This document shows, piece after piece, positions 53,726 to 62,700 of a stretch of DNA of 64,000 nt. Under the pieces are notes generated by a model. It did not search any database. It was not told where the DNA came from and saw only the letters and a list, made by a program, of their open reading frames with translations. Numbering within the stretch: position 1 is the stretch's first letter; every line of letters starts with the position of its first letter. A program made the translations under genes and the position numbers. The DNA comes from Clostridia bacterium (GTDB lineage: Bacteria > Bacillota > Clostridia > TANB77 > CAG-508). The stretch lies in assembly GCA_900770385.1 (NCBI GenBank), contig CAAGKK010000025.1, positions 62,001 to 126,000 of the forward strand. The letters run 5' to 3'.

Positions 53726-54778
53726 TTAGTTATATTTATTTTTTATTTCTTCAATTTCATCATAATGATTGTTTAGTATATCTAAAAATACATCAGCTAT
53801 TTTAGGATCAAATTGAGTTCCTTTATTTTTTTCTATTTCTTGTTTTACTATGTCTATAGGTAAAGAATCTCTGTAAGTTCTCTTAGATGTCATTGCATCA
53901 AAACTGTCTGCAACAGCAGCAATTCTTGCTAAATAAGGAATATCTTCACCAGCTAATTTTCCAGGATATCCAAAACCATCGTATCTTTCATGATGGTGCT
54001 TTACAATTGGAATTATATCTTGAAATAATGAAGCATTAGATAAGATGTGTGCACCAATTGAAGGATGGTTTTTAATTTCTGAATATTCATCATCAGTAAG
54101 TCTTGAAGTTTTTAATAAGATACTATCTGGAACTCCAATTTTACCAATATCATGGAATAAACCACCTATTTTTAATTTGTGTAAATCATCTTCAGAAAGA
54201 TTTAAATATTTACCAATTAATTCAGAATATTCAGACACTCTATCTGAATGTCCTCTAGTATAAGGATCTTTAGCTTCTACTGTATATCTAAGTGTTTGAA
54301 TACTTTCTAAATATGCTTTTTCTAATTTCTCATTTGTATCTCTTAATTCGGCATTGATTTTCTTTATCATGTTCATCTGTTCAATAGCTTTAATACCAGA
54401 TTCAACTAATAAAAGCAACTGATCAAATTTATCACTTTTTTCACAATAACCTTGTATATCTAATCTTTTGATAGTTTCTAATGGTGGAGCTAAATCTTTA
54501 TGCCCTGTAAGTAATAAAATATATAACTCTTTATTAAACTTACGGATTTCTTCAACAACTTGATCACCATGTATAGGCGTCATAATAAAGTCCAAAAGCA
54601 TTAAATCAAAGTGTTCTTTTTTTACTAATTCTATAGCCTCTAAAGGATTAGTAACTCCAGTAAACTGATATCCAGAACGCTTTAGAAAAATAGATAAAGA
54701 ATCTAATATACCGGATTCATCATCTACTACTATAATTTTATAACCATTAGAAGATTGATCTGTTATGTTTTTTCTCAT
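53726..54778 (-). CDS. Response regulator with HD-GYP domain (c-di-GMP phosphodiesterase type)
   Basis: 350 residues. The receiver domain (about 14-130) has VDDESG, phospho-acceptor Asp in LMLLDFIM and LLTGHKD. A short helical linker leads to the HD-GYP domain with RGHSDRVSEYS, FHDIGKIGVPD, HHERYDGFGYPG and ADSFDAMTSKRTYR; all signature residues are intact. The likely activity is hydrolysis of cyclic di-GMP under control of a kinase. The sensor kinase just upstream (129 bp, with a terminator between) is the likely partner. RBS TAGGAGG. Confidence 0.88.
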   Translation of the reverse strand: MRKNITDQSSNGYKIIVVDDESGILDSLSIFLKRSGYQFTGVTNPLEAIELVKKEHFDLMLLDFIMTPIHGDQVVEEIRKFNKELYILLLTGHKDLAPPLETIKRLDIQGYCEKSDKFDQLLLLVESGIKAIEQMNMIKKINAELRDTNEKLEKAYLESIQTLRYTVEAKDPYTRGHSDRVSEYSELIGKYLNLSEDDLHKLKIGGLFHDIGKIGVPDSILLKTSRLTDDEYSEIKNHPSIGAHILSNASLFQDIIPIVKHHHERYDGFGYPGKLAGEDIPYLARIAAVADSFDAMTSKRTYRDSLPIDIVKQEIEKNKGTQFDPKIADVFLDILNNHYDEIEEIKNKYN

Positions 54779-54871
54779 AAAAACACCTCCTAAAAGATAA
54801 CATTATTATATTAATAAAACACAAGAAAAGCAAGAAAAAGAACAAAAAATGTTATAAAAAAGAATAAAAAA

Positions 54872-54896
54872 AGATACTATATTACATATAGTATCT
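54872..54896 (-). terminator. Terminator after the sensor kinase gene
   Basis: AGATACTATA and TATAGTATCT form a 10-bp perfect stem with a 5-nt loop. On the minus strand TTTTTTTATTC follows. It separates the NRPS-kinase transcript from the HD-GYP gene. Confidence 0.85.
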
Positions 54897-54907
54897 AAAT
54901 TATAAAA

Positions 54908-56719
54908 TTATGCAGGTATTGAAATAATAAATTTAGTTCCAAAGCCCTCTTTAGACTCGAAAGTAATGTTTCCATTAAAATGAGCTCTAATATTTGAATA
55001 TGACATAAATAAACCTAAACCAGTACCATTTTTACCTTTAGTAGTAATCATCTCTTTAAAAAGTTTATCTTGAACAGAATCTGGAATACCAGAACCGTAA
55101 TCTTGTATAGAAAACTGAATATCATTTCCTTTTCGATCTATTGTAAAATCAATTTTTTGATTTTGTTTGCCATTATAAGCCTGAATAGCATTAGAAATCA
55201 TATTGTTTAAAACCTGAACAAAACTATTTATATTTCCTTTTATAGAAATAGAAGGATCAACTAGCATATGTATATCTAAATCAACTAAAGCATTTTTTAA
55301 CTCATGTTTCATTAAAACATCAACATATTTTACCGCTTCACTAATTGTAAAGGAAGTGCTACTTTCATCAGAAAAGTTAACAGCTTGCCCTTTAACAGCA
55401 GTTATAACATCAGACATATATTCGGTATATTCTTTAATTTTATAAATCCATTCATTCATGTCTTTAACAATAGCATGGTGATCCTCATTTGTAACTTCAG
55501 GATCTCCAATGGAAATATCATATTCTTTTGTTAAATCAAGTAGACCTTCAGCTGCTCCAGATATAGACATAATAGGTGTCTTTAAGTTGTGAGCAATACC
55601 ACCAATCATTTGTCCTAAAGAAGCCAAACGCTCTTTTTCCATAAGCATGCTTTGGTTATCTTCAATAGTTTGCATATCTAATATATGCTGAGTGACATCT
55701 TTTAATAGTATAAGATTACCAAGAAAAGAATCTTTAGAAAAAATACCATTAACTTCAATATTAAAATATTTATCATCAATTTTAAAGTCTTTTTTAAACT
55801 GATATGTCTTTGTGTCAGATTTACATTTTTCTAAAAGTTTCATAATTGCATTAATATCTGCAGTGCTAAAATTAGCATCTTGAATTAAGTCTAAAAATTT
55901 TATATTTCTTACAGCATTTGAAGTTAATTTAAAAGTTTTTAAAAAAGTTTCATTGAAATCTGTAATTTTATTGTCTTCATTTACAACTAAAAAACTATCA
56001 GACATTCTGTCAACAACTCTTTGCATTGCAATAGGTGTAACGGTTAAAAATTTAAATTTAAATATAGCAACAGCAAAAAACAGCATTGCTATAGAAAAAG
56101 AAATAGGTGTCACATATACAGTCATTGGAATTATCTTTAGTGTTCCTAAAACATTAATAGAAATTGATATTAATGATCCAACAATTAAAAGAATTGATTG
56201 TTTAGAAAAGAACCCAGCATTTTTTATAGAGTAACTTAAAAGGTTATATAATGCAACTATAAATAGCCCATATGTATAAATGATGTGAACATATAAATAC
56301 CAACCATATACCATGTCATTCATATTTGAAGAATATGATTTATAAAAAAAGTGATGTAGATTATTAGTAAATAACACAATTAATGTAAGAATAGGAACAA
56401 AGAAGAGTATTAAATGCCACCTGACAAGCTGAAATTTAGTTTTTGAAAAAGCAAGACTTGTAAAGAATAATGCAACAGGTAAAAAGCAAGTACCAATGTA
56501 AATTATATATTCAAAATAGATAGGGTTTATATTAAATACATAATATCCTATTGCTTGAAAAATTACTCCTATAGCAATTATAAAAGTACATAATAAAACA
56601 TAAAAGAATAATTTATTAATTTGACTTGCTTTATTATTCTTTTTTACATAAATCATTAGTATAAGAGTTAATAAAGCTGAAATTATAAGTAAAAAGAACT
56701 GAGTATTTACAAAATTCAT
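54908..56719 (-). CDS. Membrane sensor histidine kinase (7TM-PAS-HisKA-HATPase)
   Basis: 603 residues. Seven hydrophobic segments in residues ~5-220 form a His-kinase 7TM sensor. A PAS-like domain (about 235-345: VVNEDNKITDFNETFLKTF) and HisKA with GGIAHNLKTPIMSISGAAEGL follow. His is followed by Asn rather than the usual Glu. The ATPase domain has NMISNAIQAYNG, DYGSGIP and GTGLGLFMS. The gene begins 13 bp after the NRPS stop with AGGAGGAAAAATTAA before the ATG, so it is translated from the NRPS transcript. The signal is unknown; a product or quorum-type signal is possible. Confidence 0.9.
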   Translation of the reverse strand: MNFVNTQFFLLIISALLTLILMIYVKKNNKASQINKLFFYVLLCTFIIAIGVIFQAIGYYVFNINPIYFEYIIYIGTCFLPVALFFTSLAFSKTKFQLVRWHLILFFVPILTLIVLFTNNLHHFFYKSYSSNMNDMVYGWYLYVHIIYTYGLFIVALYNLLSYSIKNAGFFSKQSILLIVGSLISISINVLGTLKIIPMTVYVTPISFSIAMLFFAVAIFKFKFLTVTPIAMQRVVDRMSDSFLVVNEDNKITDFNETFLKTFKLTSNAVRNIKFLDLIQDANFSTADINAIMKLLEKCKSDTKTYQFKKDFKIDDKYFNIEVNGIFSKDSFLGNLILLKDVTQHILDMQTIEDNQSMLMEKERLASLGQMIGGIAHNLKTPIMSISGAAEGLLDLTKEYDISIGDPEVTNEDHHAIVKDMNEWIYKIKEYTEYMSDVITAVKGQAVNFSDESSTSFTISEAVKYVDVLMKHELKNALVDLDIHMLVDPSISIKGNINSFVQVLNNMISNAIQAYNGKQNQKIDFTIDRKGNDIQFSIQDYGSGIPDSVQDKLFKEMITTKGKNGTGLGLFMSYSNIRAHFNGNITFESKEGFGTKFIISIPA

Positions 56720-56732
56720 TTAATTTTTCCTC

Positions 56733-59700
56733 CTAAAAGTTTATAAAACCTATTTTTTTAAAATAATTCATACATTTTCTTATATATTTTTTATCTGATT
56801 TTTCCCAATGAAAGCCAATTTTAGATAAATACTTGTTTGAAAAATCAGAAGTTAGTTTGATATTTGAAGTATATATTAATTTTTTATTCTTGTCTAGATC
56901 GTAAATAATTCCGGAAATTATTTCTTTTCGAGAATTATCTGACAATATACCAGTAATTATATCTGCCATAAGGGTATCAGATACTGGAGTTAATTTAATA
57001 TTCAAACTATTTAAGACATCTAAGAAATCTTGTATAGGGAGTAACTTATTATTATATATATGTAAAACATTACAAGAACTATTAAATGATAGAGCCTTTA
57101 TAATAGCTTTTGCACATAAATCAACAGGGCTAAGTTCAAGCTCATGTTCTAAGAAATATTCTGGAAATGCACCAATTTCTATAAAGGATTTAATTCTTTT
57201 AGCAAAAGCATTATCATTGTAATTTCTTTGAAATACACCATCTGAGAATCTATTTGTAACATTTCCAACACGGAAGATCATTGCATCTAATCCATTTGAT
57301 ATTGCATTTAAAACAATGCACTCTGCTTTAAATTTAGTATATGTATAAATTCCATTAACTGGTTGACCAATATATAAATCATTTTCAGAAAATGTATTTT
57401 TTATTAAATTAGAACTATCATAATTATCTAATCTTTCACTATTGCCAGACACACTAATAGTTGATATATGTAACAATCTCTTTTTATTTAATACACAGAA
57501 ATTAACAACATTTTGTGTTCCAATAACATTAATATCCTCGAAAAGTTTGCTAGTACCATAATGTTTCACCAATGCACCGGAATTAATTATTACATCAACA
57601 TTATTTTTTACTAATTCAGAGTCTGCGTTAGATAATCCAAGATTATCCATGGTAATGTCACCTTTTAAAATAATAATACGATTTTTATATTTATTGTATG
57701 TATTAGCACCAAAGTAAAAAGAAAATACATCTTCAAGTCTTTGCGTTGGTGATAAATTGTTTTTAGGCCTAATTAAGCAATATACCTTTCCTTTACAAGT
57801 TTTTAAAAACTCATGTATCAAATGTATTCCTAAGTAACCAGTTGTACCAATGATCAACACATTTTTAAACTTGTATTTAGTTATGGTAGATAAATACTTT
57901 TCTGTATTTCTCTGAAGTATAGCTGAAATATTATCATTAGTGAATTTAGTTAAATCAAAGCATTCATTACTTATAATATTTCCAGATAATTGTTTAATAG
58001 TTGGATATTTAAAAATATCTGAATATTCTATATTAATTCCAAGTTTTACTGCCTCTATTTGTACTTGAATAGCTGCAACAGAATCTCCTCCTATATCAAA
58101 GAAATTATCTTCTGTAGTAATATTATCAGTATGTAAAATGTTTTTCCAAATATATAATAATTTGTCAGAAGTTGTATTTAAAGGAGTTTGACTAATATTT
58201 CTTTCTTCAACTACAATATTAGAAACAGGAATTGGTAAAGCCTTCCTATCTATTTTTCTATTTATAGAATAAGGCATTTTATCCAGTTTCATAAAATAAG
58301 TTGGAACCATATAGTATGGTAATTTTTCTCTTAGAGTAGTTCTTAAAAGTGTTTTATCAATGTCTGAATTAAGAACATAATAAGCACATAAAGCTTCTCT
58401 ATTATCAACTGTTACTTTATTTACAACTGCTTCATCAATCTCAGGTATTGCTTCTAATACTTTTTCTATTTCTCCTAGTTCTACTCTTAGACCTCTAAGT
58501 TTTATTTGATGATCAATTCTTCCTAAACACTGAAGTTTACCATCTTCAGTCCATCGACCAATATCTCCAGACTTAAACATTTTTCCGGGAGCAAAAGGAT
58601 TATTGATAAATTTTTCATTTGTTAAATCTTCTTTTCCGAGATATCCATAACCCACCTGTACTCCACCTATATATATTTCACCAGTTAATCCTATTGGAAG
58701 AGGATTCATATCATTATCAAGTACATATATTTTTGTATTTAATATAGGAGGACCTATAGATATTTTATCTTCTCCATCCAAATTTTGAACATTAGACAGA
58801 ATTGTAATTTCGCTAGGACCATATATATTATAAATTGTTATGTCAGAAGAAAGTGACTTTAAATCATGAATAAATTTTTCTGATAAAGGTTCACCACCAA
58901 AAACCATATTTTTAACATTTGCCAATGCAGAATTAGGTTCTCGATTATCATAATTTATTTTCATTAAACTTGGTGTTACGGTCATAACATCAACATTATA
59001 TTTTCTTATTAACATATCTACTAATTTGGGATCTCTATGTTCGGCGTTATTTGCTAAAATAATTCTCATTCCATGAGACAAAGAGACAGTTATTTCATAA
59101 ACAAATATATCAAAAGGAGTAGATGTTACAGAAAGTATTGCATGGTTAGGTCCATCTTTTAAATAATCTAAAACTAAAGTCATAGCTTTACACATATTTG
59201 CAAGACCTAGTTGATTTAATACCACTCCTTTAGGAACACCGGTTGAACCAGATGTATATATAATGTATGATAGACTATCTAAATTGATCTTTATATTTGG
59301 ATTTTCAGTGTTTTTCTCATATATATTTAAATTGTTTAAATCTATTTCATAAATACTGTCAAAATTATTAACGGGTAAATTCAAATGTTTTTGTTTTAGT
59401 ACACATTTTGCCTTACAATCATTTAAGTAATATGTGGTTCTTTCTATAGGGTATGTTGGATCCATATTAACAAAAGCAGCTCCAGCTTTTAAAATGCCTA
59501 ACATGCAGACAATGGTTTCTAAAGACCTGTCTGTCATAATGGCGATTATATCATTCTGTTTTACATTATGGTCAATTAGAAAATGAGCTAAACTATTAGC
59601 TTTTTTATTTAATTCAGAGTATGTTAATGATTTGTTATCACATACCAATGCAATGTGTTTTGGATTCTCTATAACTTGCTTTTCAAATAAAGTTATAAAA

Positions 59701-62700
59701 GTATCATCGTTAGTTGGTTCTTCTATATCATTAAATTCATATAATACTTTTTCTCTTTCAGAAGAAGAAAGCATGTCAATATTTGAAATTTTTATTTTAA
59801 CATCATTTAAAACAGAGTTCAATATATTCACATAATGAGATGAAAGCCTAGAAATAAAAGCTTCATCAAACAATTTAGTACAGTACTCAAAACGCAAAGA
59901 ATAGTTTCCATTATCTGGAACAACTTCTAATGTTAGGTCAAACTTGGATGTTGTTGCTTTAGAAACATAATATTTAGCATTAATATTATTTAAAGTAAAT
60001 TGTGGATATCCATCATTTTGATATACAAAGACTGTATCAAATAAAGGATTTCTGCTTGGATCTCTTTTAATCTTTAAATCCTTAACTAGCATATCAAAAG
60101 GGTAACTTTGATTCTTAAAACAATTTAAGCAATTGATTTTTATAATATTGCTAAATTCTTCAAATTCAAGATTATGGTCTACAGTATTTCTTAATGCTAA
60201 TGTATTAACAAACATACCAAATATATTTGAAAGTTCAGGTAATTCTCTACCAACTATAGGAGTACCAACAACTATATCATTTTGAGCAGTATATTTTGAT
60301 AGCAATATATAATAACAAGATAACATTAACATATATGGAGTTATATTTAATTTTTTTGATACAATATTTATCTTATTAAATGTTTCTGAAGATAAAACCA
60401 AACGATAATCATTGCCTTCGAAACTTTGCATAGAAGGTCTAGAAAAAGTTGTAGGCATATTTAGCAATGGTACTTCATTCTTGAATTGATTTAACCAAAA
60501 TTCCTTCTTTTTATTAAATTCTTCTGTTTTGAATTGTTCTTCTTCCCATAAACAAAAATCAGTATAATCTATAGGTTGCTCTGGTAATGAGATATTATTA
60601 TATAAAGAGCATAATTCTTGTACTAATATTTTTAAAGAAACACCGTCACTAATAATATGATGCATGTCTAATAAAAGTAACATCTTGTTACTTCTTAATT
60701 TAACCAGTTTACATCTAAATAGTGGAGCTTTTGATAAATCAAAAGTTCTAAGAAAATTTTTATAAATTGCATCTAAATCATCAATAATAGAATCTTCAAC
60801 AATTAAGTTAAAATCTACATCATCATCCACAATTTGAACAACATTGTTTTCATGTAGAGCAAAACGAGTTCTTAATGATTTATGTCTTTTGATTAATATA
60901 TTTAAACATTTTTTTAATTTATCAATGTCTAAGTTACCATCAAGAATTATACCACCAGCAGTATTATATAAAGTAGAATTACTATCTAAATTTGAAGCAT
61001 AATAAATCCCTTTTTGTACAGAAGATAAAGGATAATACTTACATTCTTCATGTTTAGTAATAGTTGTAGTCTTTTGTTCTTTTAAATTTATAATATAATC
61101 AGATAAATTAGCAATTACAGGGTTATCAAATATATCTTGGATTGTTATTGTTTGATTTAATTGGTTTGTTAACTTATTGCTTAAGGAAATAGCAGAAAGA
61201 GAATCACCACCAATATCAAAAAAAGAACTAAGAATACTAATATTATCAATACCTAAAATATCTTTAATAGAAGAGAGAATGGCGTTATCTATTGAATTTC
61301 TTGCTTTTACAATATCGTGAAGAGGTTCATTAATTTGAGGTAAAGGCAATAATTTTCGATCAACTTTTCCATTTACATTTAAAGGTAATTTATCTAAAAT
61401 TGTTATATATGTAGGTACCATATAGCTTGCTAATGTATTTGAAAGATGTTTTTTTAATTTATTAATATCAATAGAACTATCTACAACAATATATGAACAA
61501 ATAATTTTATTATTATTTATGTTTTGAATAATAGATATAGATTGTTTAATATTAGGATAACTTAAAATGTTGTTGTCAATTTCGCTAAGTTCAACCCTAA
61601 ATCCTCTGATTTTAATTTGGTTATCAATTCTTCCTATAAATTCTATATTCCCATCAGGCAACCATTTGGCTAAGTCACCAGTTTTATATGCTATTCCAGA
61701 GTCAAATGGATTAGAAATAAAATTTTCTTTAGTTAAGATAGAATTATTTAAATATCCATTAGAGACACCATCTCCACCAACTAAAAGTTCACCAGGAACA
61801 CCGATTGGACATAAAGATATATCCTTTGGAGATATTATATAAGCAGTCGAATTAGATATTGGTTTACCAATAGGAATAGAAGTTTCAAATTTAGATGATA
61901 TTGTATAGCAACATGAAAATGTAGTGTTTTCTGTTGGACCATAACCATTTATTATTGTAAGATTCGGATTAAATGTTTTGGCCATGTTTATATGTTTAGG
62001 AGAAAGAACATCACCACCAGTTAATAAAGTGTTAACAGAGTTAAAGATAGTAGGATCTTCCTCACATAATTGATTAAATAATGGAGCAGTTAGCCATAAA
62101 ATAGTAATTTTATTTTTCAACAAATAATTTCTAAAAGAATTTATATTTAGCAAATCATCCTTTTTTATAATATACAATTCAAAACCATTTAATAAAGCAC
62201 CCCATATTTCAAAAGTACATGCATCAAATACTATAGAACCAGTTTGCAAAATATGCTCATAATTATTAAATTTTATAAAAGTGTTATTTTTTACTAACCT
62301 AACAACATTAGTATTAGTTACTATAACTCCTTTAGGTTTACCTGTTGAACCAGAGGTATACATTATATAAGCAGGATGGTTAGTAGAAAAATGCACATTC
62401 AAATTTTCTTTAGAAAAACTATTAATTTCTGAAGAAATAGTAAGAGCATTTTTTAAGGAAATAGTTTTATTAGTAATAATAAATTTAGATTTCGAATCAT
62501 CTAAAATGTATTCAATTCGCTCTTGAGGATAAGATATATCTATTGGCAAGAAGGTTGCTCCTATCTTCAATATTCCTAAAATTGATATTATTATATCTAT
62601 AGATTTATCAAGTAAAACAGAAACTATATCTCCTTTTGCAGCACCATTAGTAATTAAATACCTTGCCAATTGATTAGCTTTCTCATTTAATTCTCTATAA

